Shown in pieces: positions 1 through 11,689 of a stretch of DNA of 64,000 nucleotides. Positions within the stretch are counted from its first letter, which is position 1; every line of letters starts with the position of its first letter. Under the pieces are notes generated by a model. It did not search any database. It saw nothing but the letters and a program-made list of their open reading frames with translations, and was not told the DNA's origin. A program made the position numbers and the translations under genes. The DNA comes from Acheta domesticus (lineage: Eukaryota; Arthropoda; Insecta; Orthoptera; Gryllidae), in NCBI GenBank assembly GCA_031308135.1, contig JAHLJT010008756.1, positions 63,170,028 to 63,234,027 of the forward strand, written 5' to 3'.

Positions 1-344
1 TTGTTTTTTTTGTATTTTTGAAACTTTGAAAGTATTCCCTTGGTTTAATTTTTTTACTATTCAATGGTGAAACATCATGTTTATGATGAAATTTAAATTA
101 TTGAAAATAATTAAATCACAAAATTGAAATATTTAAAGACAAGTTTTGTTTAAAAAAATCAAACCTCTAATTAATGAATGACATTCCTCGCATCAACCAG
201 CAACATTCCATATTATAAATATCATCCAATGATGCCGTGACGCTACTCCGTCACGCCATTTCTTTGCGAATAGGTTTATTATACAACATTTTTATACGGT
301 TTTTTTAATTTTATTTTTTTGAAACCTTTGGTTGGATACTACTC
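1..344. other. AT-rich intergenic sequence, nothing recognised
   Basis: AT-rich DNA with homopolymer runs. There is no open frame of note, no RNA gene and no repeat that I can match elsewhere in the window. Confidence 0.6.
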
Positions 345-600
345 AGAAGTCTGGGAAGATATAAGGTCACAGTCAAAAATTGATAGTGTAGTAAAAGAAT
401 GTTAAAGATACCAACAGAAATGGTTCCAATATGTAAACAGGATGGAGCCAAATAGATTACCAAAGTTAGCTCTGTTATATAAACCTAAGGGTTACAGAGA
501 TGTAGGCAGGCCTAGAATTAGGCGGTCAGAGCAGTGCTGAGTCTAGGCTCCCAACCCTTGTCAAGGAAGAAGAGAAGAAGAAGAAGAAGAAGAAAACTTC
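345..600 (+). mobile_element. LINE 3'-end fragment (C-terminal ORF2 tail plus (GAA)n tail)
   Basis: One plus-strand frame (codons in register with 409-411) reads like the C-terminal tail of insect LINE reverse-transcriptase proteins: a WFQYVNRM block, then RLPKLALLYKPKG, then YRDVGRPRIRR. This is the familiar 'KW..H+.RM...R.P...L.Y.PKG+RDVGRPR+R' signature. The same frame reads on upstream (DIRSQSKIDSVVKEC), broken by a TAA at 403-405. It ends in an approximate (GAA)n run near 568-597, consistent with a simple-repeat 3' tail. This is a 5'-truncated, decayed copy with no function expected. The family call (RTE/Jockey-like) rests on remembered motif patterns. Confidence 0.7.
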
Positions 601-935
601 AGTATTAATTTCTTTTTATAAAACTATCGGGGCCTTGCACATTGGGGGCCCAGCCCTCGGGGCCCGTGCGTTAACACGGCACCTGTTGCCAACCCTACCG
701 CCATGTCTCGGGCGTCGGGGCGTGGCGTCGGGGCGCGTTCCTGGCGATTCGCTCCGGGGACGTTTCCGCCGCGAGGCTTCCGCCAAGGAGCGCGCGCCGG
801 CGATTGAACGCCTCGGCGCACCGGATGCGGCGCGGCGCCCTCGCTTCCCACGCGCGCCACGGGTGCACAAGGGCGGGGGTTGTTGGCGGCGCACAGATCA
901 CAGTGCAACCAGTGTGCTCACTTGCTCCAAAATCT
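601..935. other. GC-rich, CpG-dense island
   Basis: An abrupt change from AT-rich flank to CpG-rich sequence. Overlapping open frames on both strands (up to ~107 codons) are Arg/Pro/Ala-rich and are by-products of composition, not genes. It begins right after the LINE tail. It could be a CpG-island promoter or a GC-rich repeat, and I see no TSS or splice evidence. Confidence 0.5.
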
Positions 936-3853
936 AGTTTTGCGCTGGGTAGACCCTCGGACATGTTGTTGGTTGTCAGCCAATAGAATTTCAGCAGATA
1001 CATCCGGAAATCATACACCGTGTGATATGAGAACTGAGTGTATGTGTTTAATATGTTTCAGAGGACGTGGAATTTGAATAAAATGGATAGAATAATAAAT
1101 GAATTGAACTAGTGAATAAAATAAATGTAAGAAAATTTTTTAAAATGTAGTAATTACGTATTTCGCGCGCTGGGTGTTATACTAAGAACATGGCGGACGT
1201 CATGTGATCGAAAAAACTTTTTCAATGGGATTTGTCGCGAGTGAACATACTGGTTATACTGTGCCCAGATAGAGGCAAAGCAACACTTTTCATTATGTTT
1301 TGTAACTATTGGTTTAATATGTGAAGAGTTAGAGAGAGTCTTGAGAAGAATATAATTGTAAAGGCTGTGAAATGGAGTTTCGAATGACGAAATGCTGCTA
1401 AACTGCGGATGGGATACCGAATTCTGTTTCTATTCTCTCTCTAAATCTCTGCAGAAACACAATGGATCCCTCTTATTAGAAGATTTATATGAAATAATCA
1501 GTGATCATTGAGTAAATAGTAAGCTTTACCTGTATTGGGCGCGGGGAGAAGCAGTTTAACATTAATTTCGGCTAGCAAAACAGTGGTTAATATTTCAACA
1601 CAATTTTAATGCGGGAATTCGTTGTGCGTTCCTTGAATTTTTTCGTTGCCAACTGTCTCGAGTTTAAATCTAATTGTCACGGCACGCTAATACACAAGCA
1701 ATCACGCTTCCTTCCCTACGCCAAGAGTACGATTGCTATGAAATCACTGCTGTGAAGTTTTGAATTTTAATACCAATGCTTTGGTTGCGACTTCTGGTGA
1801 ATTGTGGCAATTTCTAGAAATGATATTTCTGGCTTGCCAGGTGACCAGTATGTGCTGCAGTCGGATGGTCGTGTTTGAAAGCAATTTTGACAATCTGGCG
1901 CCAAAGAGCTTCTCCCCCAAAGCACATCGTGGGAGAAGTGATTCTGCTCTTTTCTTTAGAATTAGGAATTTGGGGAAATCACCAACGAGCGACGTTTAAA
2001 ATTTATGTTCTGAGCTGGTAATTAATGCCAAAGATTATAATATTTGATTTACTCGGACGGCGCCAAATTTGAATCATTTTTGGCCGCTCGTGCCAACATA
2101 ATTCCTGCTCGCGACCAGTCGAACCGGGCCCAGCTGGACAGGCACTGTGCACTGCAGTAACGACAAATATGCTTCGAAACCCTGGTTAAAATGAACATCG
2201 CGTTTTTTCATCGAAAGCTCACTTCAGAGGCGAGTTTCGATAGGAACTCGATATAATCTTGCTTTCATTGCCGTGTCGGCGCGTGGGCAAAGAAAGGTTA
2301 ATGATCGATGTCTTAAATAACATTGGCGCGAGGTGTAATACATGATTTCTCCTTAAAGGTCTACGATAGGATCCTTGTCCATATGTTGGATAGAGAAAGA
2401 AAAAAACGTTAAAAGAAAACCACAAAAACAAGGTTTGACAATAAGAATGCAAGTATTAAAGACGTGCATAAAAGACTGCGTTTATGATCCTATGAATAGT
2501 AAATACGATTTTTTCGGCAACGCGCATCTGCAATCCCAATGAGAGAGAGAAACTCAAAGCAACCAAACCTCAAAGCGTATTGTTTTGCACCCATACGGGA
2601 TATACAGAGCAATAAATGATGATCAAGGCGACAGACAAAGTGAAAATGCAAAACGACAAGCAATACCAAAAAAAAACACAATTAGTACCATAAACAAAAT
2701 TAAAAGCTAACTCGCGAGACGTGTCGGCCGTTCGCGTGCAGAATCAAAGCTCGAAGTCAGGACGTATATACACCGCCTCTCGGTCACAGATGGACACCGG
2801 GCGCCGCAAAATTGCAAGAACATTTTTTTAGAACTGAGTGTTCCTTATGAGTGCTGAATATCTTTGATAATTGTAAATAGGTTCTTCAAGTTCCTTCTTG
2901 TTCACAATGCCAACAAAAAACATTAATGATATCAATCAACAAATTAGTAATTCACTTTCCTTATTAGGATCAATTTCTGAGATGATATCTGTAAATAAAA
3001 TAGAAGTAAAATTAGTGCACACTTCAGAGAAAAACGATGCACAACGAAGAACTAAACAGTAAACATAAAAATGCATTCATTAGTTAGCATGCTATTAGAT
3101 TCTATTCCAGTCTTTCAAGAATATTCAATAATGGTTCCTAACAGGACGTAACAGCTGCTTCAACACGAGCAATACCGACTCATGAGATCATTTCAGCAAA
3201 GACTGAGTTGGCGCTGTGTTTGCGTCTGAAGATGAAATTTATGAGTAGATAATCTTTCCCCAAACGTCACATTTAGTGTAAATTACTTTTTCAATGTGTG
3301 TCAAACTTCACACAAAAAAGCAATGTTAACTGTAACACAATGTAATTCTACTAAAGCTCTGCGTAACTCACGAAGGAAGAACATGAACTTGGAACAACTG
3401 GTAAAAAGTCGCAACGCGAAAATACCAATTGCTGGGATAATTTCAGAAAAAACTGCGATGGTTTTTGCTGAATGTCTATAACCTCCCCAAACGTCACATG
3501 TAAATTGCATTTTGACTTAATATACTTATGAATTACAAGGGTTTCAGCGAGAATGGTAAACACCTGTGATCAACGCACGGGAAGAGCTGCGAGTGTGCGT
3601 CCTCGATACCACTTTCGCTCTTGACTTCCCGTACCGGTATCGTCTGCCTCCCTTCAGCAGGTGCTCGATTACCACACGTGCCACGTCGGTCCGCACTTTC
3701 GCACGTACTCGCTGAAACTCTCCTGGCTATCTCGCGACTGTCCGGTTTGGAAGGGCATTATTCTCAACAGCTTCCACCAATTTCCTATGACATTCTAGGG
3801 CATTTTTTCGACGAACAACGTCTGTCTTCATGTTGGAGAGCTGCGCGAAAGGA
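936..3853. other. Intergenic, no gene recognised
   Basis: About 2.9 kb of mostly AT-rich sequence. Open frames up to 78-79 codons (for example 1760-1999 +, 3621-3857 +) show no motif or protein-like composition. The only structure seen is a 15 bp direct repeat CCCCAAACGTCACAT at 3258-3272 and 3485-3499, bracketing ~212 bp. It could be the target duplication of a small insertion, but the bracketed sequence has no recognisable element features. Confidence 0.5.
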
Positions 3854-4649
3854 TTAGATTCATCTCGCACGGCAGTAGTCAGACAACTGATTTCACATTG
3901 CTCTCTCTGCGCTAAGAGACCCTCAAAGAACTATCTGTTGTTGTGAACACAAACTAGTTGTGCATTTCTTTCACGCGACAAATAAAACTATGTTATCCGA
4001 TAATATTTCTTTTAGAAAAAAAAATAGTTGCCATGACTTTCGCCCCAACCCTCGTTTTTTTAACATATGCCAAACTTCAAACGAAACAGCACATATCGTG
4101 AATTTGAAAACCCACATAGCCCAGCCCAACTCACAATGGTACCGTACGAGCTTAGAACAAGAGTTCGTACACAGCTAGAAGGCGGAGGCGGGCCGGGGCC
4201 CGCAGCAAAGCCGCACCAGGCTGGATCCCAAGCGATGCGAGCAAGTTGCCTCCATTAGATTCGTCTCGCACGGCGGTAGTGAGACAACTGATTTCACATT
4301 GCTCTCTCTGCGCTAATAGAGACCCTCAAAGAACAATCTGTTGTTGTGAACACAAACTAGTAGTGCATTTCTTCACGCGACAAATAAAACTATGTGATCC
4401 GATAATATTTCTTTTAGAAAAAAAAATAGTTCCGCCCCAACCCTCATTATTTTAACATATGTCAAACTTCAGACGAAACAGCAGATAACGTGAATTTGAA
4501 AACCCACATGGCCCAGCGCAACTCACAAAGGTACCGTACGAGCTTAGAACAAGAGTTCGTACACAGCCAGGAGGCGGAGGCGGGCCGGTGGCCGCAGCAA
4601 AGCCGCACCGGTCTGGATCCAAGCGATGAGGGCAAGTTGCCTCCATTAC
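3854..4649. repeat. Tandem duplication, two units of ~400 bp
   Basis: Unit 1 is 3854-4256 and unit 2 is 4257-4649. Both start with AGATTC(A/G)TCTCGCACGG and end with the shared block CAAGTTGCCTCCATTA, so the copies are head-to-tail and abut. Divergence is modest, with scattered substitutions plus a ~14 nt length difference around 4032-4045. Inside each unit are the same ACAAACTAGT segment, an A-rich run, and a GC-rich end (GGAGGCGG/GGCCGG). No coding capacity is evident. Confidence 0.9.
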
Positions 4650-5555
4650 CGGGCTGTTACGCACCTCGGCGGTTGGGAGTCGTTTTCGGCGGGAGCCGCT
4701 CCTAACGATATGGCTGCCCCAGCGCCGTTGTTTACTCTGTGCGTTTACGGCCTGTGGTGGGCCGCCGTACGAGGTGCGGTTGGATAGGTTAGGGGCTTAT
4801 CGCTGTGTTATAACGACGCGGGATACCCCCGTGTTATTTTGGAGAATATGTGTTCTGCTCGGGTTAGTGTATCGAGGAGATTTCAACGCGCCAATGAAAA
4901 TTTCCGGCCGTTTCTTTTTACACCTACGTAATTACAGGATGATCAGTATCTCTGAGATTTTTCTTATGTGATTGATAGTCGAGATGTGAAGGTGTTTCAA
5001 ATTAATGACGTGGAAATAACGCCTGTTCTTCAAAATAAGGGTGAGAATCCTCGATGGAAAAGATTGTATGATTGTTGTCTATATTTGCATTAAAACGTTT
5101 GAAGTAATAAAAGTATAAATCATAACAATTTTTCCTCCAAACGTTGAAAGTCTTCATCACTTCTTATGAAAATCATATCTCAACATTTGAAACATCTCAC
5201 TCTCCTAGATAAAACGTAACTGTGAACGCCTTACGACCAGGGAGTGAAGATCATGCACAATTTTTCAAAGTGGTAAATGACGCGAACTAACCTGATGGTA
5301 AACGAATGAGTCATAAGGAACTGCACTACATAGTAAACTAGTGATGCTACAGAATAGCACAGACTTTCTCGTACTATTTACTTCACGTATCTCTTTAATC
5401 GGGGCTAGATTTCGGTTTTGTCCTACCCTCTGCTTAGCAACAACCTATTGGCACCTAAGACATTTTTTCACATTTTCTCGTTTTCTATGGTCCCTTCATA
5501 GTTGAATAGAAATATGACTCCAATAATAGTGTAGAATAGTAAAACCGCTTTATGT
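4650..5555. other. Intergenic, no gene recognised
   Basis: A short GC-rich stretch (4650-4780) is followed by AT-rich sequence. The 65-codon frame at 4774-4971 has no recognisable motif. Confidence 0.5.
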
Positions 5556-6010
5556 ATACAAAATACAATTCAAATGTCTCCTCCCGCTTTCGAGAAAATG
5601 TTTCAGAATTTGTGAAAACCCACAATTTTGAGTTCACTTTTACAGGATACTTTTGAGTTTTCGGAAACCTTAAATTAAAACCATTTGAAGCACTAATATT
5701 TGCAAGTGCAATAATGTATAATATCGTCCGTAATGTATATTTTAACATGAGAGATATGGAAAAAAAATTAAATTAGTTTTCGAAAAATGGAAATAATACT
5801 TGAAAATGGCGTTAATGTCGGGTTATGAGGTCATTCATCACAATCCCTAAAAGACATTTAAAGAGAAAATGTTTCTAAACAATTTCAATTTTTCGAAAAA
5901 TGTGGAATTTTGAGCTAGTTTTACAGTAAGCTTGAAATTTCATAAGAAGTGTTTCATTCAGAAAGATTAATTTAAATGTTTTTAAATGGGATACTTTCAA
6001 TGGAGGCTTG
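5556..6010 (-). repeat. Dispersed ~310 bp repeat family, copy 1 (minus orientation)
   Basis: Read on the minus strand, this stretch matches 31.1-31.6 kb. Shared blocks include TTAGTGCTTCAAAT, a GAAAACTCAAAA block followed by a CCTGT(A/T)(G/A)AAA block, and GCTCAAAATTCCACATTTT. Two consecutive blocks here (5560-5745 and 5860-6000) are offset by roughly 300 bp, the same offset as between the corresponding blocks of the other copy, which indicates an internally periodic repeat. It is AT-rich and non-coding. The 87-codon frame at 5485-5748 is incidental. Confidence 0.65.
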
Positions 6011-7015
6011 AGGCTTCAGTCACTGCACGTTTTGAAACTGATGCCTTGATTTTTAGGGATAGTAGGAAACTTTGCAGGAAACTTCAACAGCATTAATAAC
6101 ATTTTCTCAAAAATTGTTCCAAATTGAATGTTTAAAATTGTCTTCGGATAGCGCACTGAAGTAAAAAAAATGGCTCAGAAAAAGTCTCATACCTCAGCCA
6201 CAGTAGTCGGCATCAGTGTTTTGCAGCATTCTGCACTTCATTTTATAAATATGTGGGAAAACCGATCAGCAATGCTGGGATAATACTAAACTCACTCAGT
6301 AAAATTCATAAAAGAAATCTTCTATGATAATTAAAACTGACGTTTCACAAATTAGATATTCCAAAGAGCGTTTGTGAAGCACTTCTAGGATTAATGGAGA
6401 CATAAATTGGCAAAACAATCATAGACTCTATTTTTTACAGTGTCTATGTTGATAAATCACTGTAAATAAACACAAAAAGGAGCATTTATTATTGTAATTT
6501 TTTGACCCCTGTTGCCACACAAAATCAAGAAAGTTGGCAATAAAAACCAATATAAGAAATCCCCCTCGGTCTTTTTCTATTCAAATTCAATTTTTATGTC
6601 CACCTAACCCCCAAATCCCTGGAAATGCAAAACCGAATTGCGCCCCGCGAAAACTACCGAATGCTACCGCCAATGTCGTTCCAATAGTACCTCATTTTAT
6701 AGACACCTCACTGGGTTTTAACATTTTATTGTTTACTCGTATGGGAACGTCCTATCCGAAAAAATCTTTTTACACATTATAGCCTTGAACGGTAAGTAAT
6801 AATGTGCAAAACCTCCCAAATTCTAATTGAAAAGATTCTAAAGAAATTAAAAATTATCCCAGTTGCTCAACCGTTATAATCGAGGAGATTCAGAGAAATA
6901 CATTATAAATATTAACTACATTTGTAATGAATAATTTGCGAAATCAAATAGCTTTATATCCAAATTTTTTAACTGATTTTATTAATGTCGGTCCCCCTTT
7001 TTCTCGGTCTCGACC
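6011..7015. other. Intergenic, no gene recognised
   Basis: AT-rich sequence. The 82-codon frame at 6534-6782 has no motif and no recognisable homology. Confidence 0.5.
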
Positions 7016-7260
7016 ACAGTACTTGGCAGCGGCCCTGCGCCGCAGGACCAGTCCAGCGGGCTGATACGCATCAGGTAAACACGTCGAGGGGGCTGTAAAT
7101 GTGCGATCGTTTAGGCGCTATAAGTGCGTTACGTGGCGGCCGCGTGCGCGCCAGCGGCGAGGCAACGACGTGCTCGCCCGCCTCGCTAGATAAACACTGC
7201 GACGGGGGAAGGGGAGCGGGCAGCGGGGGTGAGCGAGGAGGGGAGACAAGCGGGTGTGGG
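7016..7260. other. GC-rich island next to polypurine tract
   Basis: CpG-dense sequence (repeated GCGC, CGGCGG) between an AT-rich left flank and a long GA-rich tract on the right. It is one of a dozen or so such pairs in the window. No start/stop structure supports a gene. Confidence 0.5.
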
Positions 7261-7860
7261 TGGTGGCAAAAGAATGGATAGAGCTGGTGGTAAAGAGAGA
7301 GAAGTGAAGGAGGAGAGAAAAGTGGATGAGAAAGACTCGAGAACGAGGAGGAGAGAAGTGGACAAGTATGAGAAAGACGCAAGAACGAGGAGAGAGAAGT
7401 GGAGAAGCAAGAGAAAGAAGCGAGAACTAGGAGAGAGAAGTGGACGAGGAGAGAGATAGAAGTGGGGAAGAAAGACAGAGGAGGAGAGAAAAGAACATGA
7501 GAAAGACAGTGGAGAAGAAAGACAGAGGAGGAAAGAAGAGGAGAGATAAGTGGAGAAGCAAGAGAAAGATGCAAGAACGAGTACAGAGAAGTGGAGAAGT
7601 AAGAGAAAGAAGCTAGAAACTAGGAGGGAAAATTGGAGAAGGAAGAGAAAGAAGCGAGAACAAGAAGAGAGAAGCGGAGGATAGAGAGAGAAGTGGAAAA
7701 GGATGAGAGAAGTGGAGAAAGAGAAAGAAGCAGAGGAGGAAATAGTGAAGAAGGAAGAAAATCCAAGTGGAGGAGACAAAGGAATTGGAGAGACAAACGT
7801 TGAACTACCTGGAGGAAAGAATAACTGAAAAGCGGAGGTGGTCAAGAAGTGAATACAAGG
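7261..7860 (+). repeat. Imperfect polypurine (GAGA-type) tract, copy A
   Basis: About 600 bp of almost pure purine on the plus strand, made of variants of AGAGAAGTGGA and GAAAGA. Its borders are not random. It opens with an AAAGAATGGAT..AGCTGGTGG block (7268-7290) and closes with a CTACCTGG(A/T)GGAA...CTGAAAAGCG block (7807-7840), and both recur at 8192-8220 and 8575-8606. The minus-strand frames of 167 and 219 codons here are Ser/Leu/Phe low-complexity artefacts. Confidence 0.8.
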
Positions 7861-7917
7861 GGGTACTTTTTTTATTCAATATTTTCCTGTGGCTTGATTC
7901 AAGGGATAATTTTGACG

Positions 7918-8150
7918 CGTTTGTCAAAAAAGATTTTAACATAATAATTGTTTTGGTTCAGGAAACGTGAGACAATGCACTAATTACAGGAGGAAACAGA
8001 GATTTTCATGCAGCAGATGGTAAACAGAACCACAGAGAATGCACATAATCTGGCTGCAATCAAATTGCCTGATACTGAATTCCTTCACAAGACCAATTGA
8101 TAATACAAGATACCATCCGTCCTCTCAGGTAGCTCTTCCTACTCCCCTTG
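7918..8150 (+). repeat. Dispersed repeat R, copy 1
   Basis: About 230 bp alignable in the same orientation with 11130-11402. Shared blocks include TTGTCAAAAA, AATAATTGTT, TGAGACAATG, GGAGGAAACAGA, AATTCCTTC and CAATTGATAATACAA. Identity by eye is roughly 75-80% with small indels. It lies between two related polypurine tracts. It is non-coding, with no TIR or poly(A) recognised. Class unknown. Confidence 0.8.
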
Positions 8151-8189
8151 ATGATACATTACATTACATAGTATGTAAAGCAAATGGAA

Positions 8190-8705
8190 TGTAAAAGAAT
8201 GGATTGGGATATAGCTGGTGGAAAAAGAGAGATATGGCACACAAAGGAGAGGAATGAAGTGGAGGAGAAGGAGGAGAGAGAAGAGAGAGTTGTGGAGAGA
8301 GAGAGTTGTGGAGAGGGAGGTGAGAGAAGTGGAGAATGAGGAGATAGATGCGAAAAAGGAGGAGAGGGTATTAGAGAATGATGAGAGGAGGGAAGAAAGA
8401 CAGAGGAGAAAAGAAGGAGGAAGGAGAATTCGAGGAAGAGAGAGAAGTGGAAAGGGAGGAGAGAGAAGTGGAGAGAAATGAAGAAAGTGAGAGTTAGTGG
8501 AAGAGAAACAAGTGAAGAAGGAAAGAAATCAAGGGAAGAAGGAAGAAAAGGAATTGAAGAGACAAAACGTTGTGCTACCTGGTGGAAGGGGGAGCTGAAA
8601 AGCGAGGATGGTAAAGGAGTGAAAACAGAGGAGTGGCAGGTGGTTGGCAAATGAAATACAAAGGAAAAATTGGAGTTGGAGAAGTGGAAAAACGAGAGAA
8701 ACATT
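8190..8705 (+). repeat. Imperfect polypurine tract, copy B
   Basis: GA-rich tract carrying the same non-simple border blocks as 7261-7860 (AAAAGAATGGAT at the start, CTACCTGGTGGAA and CTGAAAAGCG near the end). The two tracts are therefore diverged copies of one larger unit and not independent simple-repeat expansions. Open frames on either strand are compositional. Confidence 0.75.
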
Positions 8706-9430
8706 CATTCAAAAGATAAGCATAAAAGTGCCCATTTACAGCGCTTCTCAATTTTTTATTCTACAAGTCTTGTAGCGGCAAGGTTACTTATCTAATTGGT
8801 GGCACCTTAGAAATACTAAAACATTTTTGCGCTACAGCTCAGATCGCACCATAGTTTGAACACCACCTATCTGGTGCGAAGCTGATGTCTTTCGCATTTT
8901 AGAGATTCATTTCTTTCGTAAGAAAGTGTCGGATTGATACATAACACTGATATTACGTTTTGTGCAATAAGTATTACAGTCAGTGTTACATAGCTTTCGG
9001 TTTTAAATCAGTCTGAATACTGACGGGAACATAAGTGCCTAAGGTCTCAAAGTTTACATGTTATACTTAAATTCAAAGTCGAAAACCTCAAATCCTATGT
9101 CAAGTATAATGTCAATTATCTCAAGTGCAAAAGTGAAGTGGGAAATTAATAATGTTAGACTAGAAATAGAAAAGCAATTTTGACAACGTTGAAAAATCGA
9201 TGTTTAAAGTAGAATTTAAAAATTCAAAGAACAAAATCAAAGGGAGTAAAATCTAGTAATCAAATATGAAATGTCAACATTGAAAGAAATGTAAGCAAAA
9301 ACTACAATGTCTCAAGTTAAACGGTCGATGTTGAAATGTGATTTGAAGCTTCGGACCTGTAGGGTTAAAGCGAAAAATCAGAAACTAGTGAAACGCTAAA
9401 ATAGACTTAGTTATAGAGAAGTGGAAGCGG
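8706..9430. other. Intergenic, no gene recognised
   Basis: AT-rich sequence. No long open frame, RNA gene or repeat recognised. Confidence 0.5.
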
Positions 9431-10092
9431 GATAAGTAGGAATAATTAGAAAGGGAAAAGGGGAGAGAGGGAAGTGGTAGAATGAGAAGAGGTGAGAGAA
9501 TGGCAAACTGTCAAAGGGTTATAGGGAAGAGGAAGGTGATGACAACAGAGAACGAGGATGAAGGCATGAAGGAGAGAAAATGTAGATAGAACTAGGAGAC
9601 GGAGGAGGATATCTTAATGGGAAAGAAGGAGAAGGACATGTTCGGGGAGATGGTAGTACGGAAGGAGAAAAACGAAGCAAAGAGGAAGGATGTGCAAGTA
9701 GAGGAGAGGATGGAAGAGGAAAAGATGGAAGTGAAGGAAGAGGAGAACCAAGTGGAAAATAAGTTAGAAACAGATAGTTGGAAGTGAAGGGGGATATTGA
9801 AGTAGAGAAGAAGATGGTAGAGGAGATGGTAGAAATGAAGGAGGAGAAGAACAAAGTGGAAATGGAGGGAAATATAAGGATTTAGAAAAGAAGAGAAGAA
9901 AGTGAAACAAAGAAGGAGGATACATAAGTAAAGAAAGAGGTGGAAGACGCGAAGATGAAAGCGAAAATGGAGGAGAACAAATGGTAGTTGAAGGAAAACC
10001 AAGTGGAAAGAAAAGGAGAAGGTGGATGAGGAAGTGGAAAAGGAAGTGAAGCAAATGGAGGAACACAGACAGGCGAGGAGGATACAAAGCAG
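9431..10092 (+). repeat. Imperfect polypurine tract
   Basis: About 650 bp of GA-rich sequence built from GGAGGA, GAAGTGGAA and similar variants. It creates overlapping minus-strand frames of up to 184 codons that are Ser/Phe/Leu-rich. I treat these as artefacts. The tract ends at a GC island at 10.1 kb. Confidence 0.8.
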
Positions 10093-10330
10093 ATGTTCAG
10101 AGGCAACGGAGGTGTAGCGCTGGATGAAGTGCCTGCGGTCAGCCACTTGTTAAATCAGGCGCTAATCATCGCGTGGCCGCGATCGTATCCCGGCGGCGGC
10201 GGCGGCGGCGGCGGCGGAGGCTGCGAACGTGACCCGCCGAGCTTTGATCCCGTGCCAGCGATACGGCCGCGCTCTTCTCGTTAGAACAACGCCGCCGCTG
10301 CCTCCGGGTGCTCCTCGCGAATCAGAGCTA
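10093..10330. other. GC-rich island containing (CGG)n
   Basis: Contains an almost uninterrupted CGG run of about 9 units at 10191-10217, flanked by CpG-rich sequence with ATTA/TAATC motifs (GCGCTAATCATCGCG). It adjoins the preceding polypurine tract. Coding potential is only poly-Gly or poly-Ala. Confidence 0.6.
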
Positions 10331-10854
10331 CACACCACTTCTCTCGCTTGGCCAAAGAGAGTGGAGCAAATTTCAAATGGGTAATGAAGGCAATACAAAC
10401 AAAGTGCTTCAAATAAAGTAGCAATTGCTAGAGACTGATGATATCTTCATTGCGTATCAGAACGTTTACGTAATGGTTACCTATCCAACTTGATGTGTTG
10501 TTTCCAGAACTTGAGTTGCTTTCCCTAGTCTTTATTTATCTTTTGGAATCTATAACAGGAAACTAAATTTGACATATTTTGGAAAACAAAAACGCTAAAG
10601 TAGATTTAAACTTATTCCAAAATGCAATCCCTCTGCATCGTTTAGAAATGACTATACAAGAATCTGCTTTTCTGTTTTTGTAACAGCAAAGTAATGACCT
10701 CTTGTAAAATATGTATATGGTCTTTTCAATTGCTGTATATTCAATTTAATTCTTTCAATTAATAATAAGTACACTATCTTATTATAAGGTAGGGTACATC
10801 TTTACCAAATCTAAACAGGGTACTGTTTATACATTTTTGCGGTGACTCAATTGT
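10331..10854. other. Intergenic, no gene recognised
   Basis: AT-rich sequence with no feature that I can support. Confidence 0.5.
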
Positions 10855-11125
10855 GTGGTAAAAGAAAGGTTAAGGCATCCCAGTGCAATTGCGCACAGGC
10901 CAATGTGGCCCAAAGAGAAGGCATGGCGCCATCAATTTATCGTCGTCGGCACAAGGAGGAGGTTGTGTGGCGAGCACAACGCTCCGGCCGCCTTTACCCC
11001 CGGGAAAGATCCTGGTACTCACTTGGAAAGGAGGCTGAGTCGACCCCAGAGCCACCCTGAATAAAAAGCACCTGATAAAAATCCCATCCTACGCCAGATT
11101 CGAATCTGGGTCCTATAATTCGGTG
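10855..11125 (-). mobile_element. SINE-like retroposon fragment (minus strand)
   Basis: The minus strand carries a Pol III B-box-like segment (CAGATTCGAATCTGG, around 11093-11110). A ~230 bp body follows with GGTGGCTCTGGGGTCGACT, GAGTACCAGGATC and GGGGGTAAAGGCGGCCGGAGC blocks. I associate this body with SINE-like repeats of polyneopteran insects, from memory only. No convincing A box lies upstream of the B box, so the head appears truncated. It directly abuts dispersed repeat R copy 2. Confidence 0.55.
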
Positions 11126-11129
11126 GTGA

Positions 11130-11402
11130 TTGTCAAAAAGAATTTAACAAAATAATTGTTCGGTTTGAGGAATCTTGAGACAATGTACCATTCACGGGAG
11201 GAAACAGATTTTCATCTGGCAGATGGTATACACAGCCACTGAGAGTGCAAACACATGATTTGACTCCAATCGAATTTCCTGACAATGAATTCCTTCCAAA
11301 GAACAATTGATAATACAACATGCCATCCGTTCAAACATTGCTTTTAAAGATAAGTTTGTAACAGACTGGGCAGCTCTTCCCACTCCCAACTTTTTTTGAT
11401 TT
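11130..11402 (+). repeat. Dispersed repeat R, copy 2
   Basis: Matches 7918-8150 in the same orientation (see that entry for the shared blocks). It extends slightly further, through a CAGCTCTTCC(C/T)ACTCCC block that both copies share near their right ends. The left end abuts the SINE-like fragment. Frames on the minus strand (62-65 codons) are not conserved in copy 1, so coding is unlikely. Confidence 0.8.
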
Positions 11403-11689
11403 TTTTTATTACATTTCTCTTTCAGGGTTGCTTGAGTTTACAAGTAGGACACTATTGCGAACTATTAACGAATACACTATGATGACATACATGTAAGGAA
11501 AGATTAAAATATAGGGATTATATTATTAATTGAAAGAATGAAAATGAATATTTAGCGATTGAGTAATTCTCCATCCATATACTATTTGTAAATGCGACCG
11601 CTGCTTTGCTATTCCAAAGATTGAAAGCAGATTTTCCGATGGTCACTACAAACGATGCTCAGGCATTGTACAACGTAAGGGTTCCATTT

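Noticed and set aside
7071..7845. 167- and 219-codon minus-strand frames
   Set aside because: Ser/Leu/Phe low complexity from a polypurine tract, with no domain or conservation in the duplicate tract.
11093..11112. CAGATTCGAATCTGG palindrome as an operator-like site
   Set aside because: Better explained as the B-box region of a SINE-like fragment.
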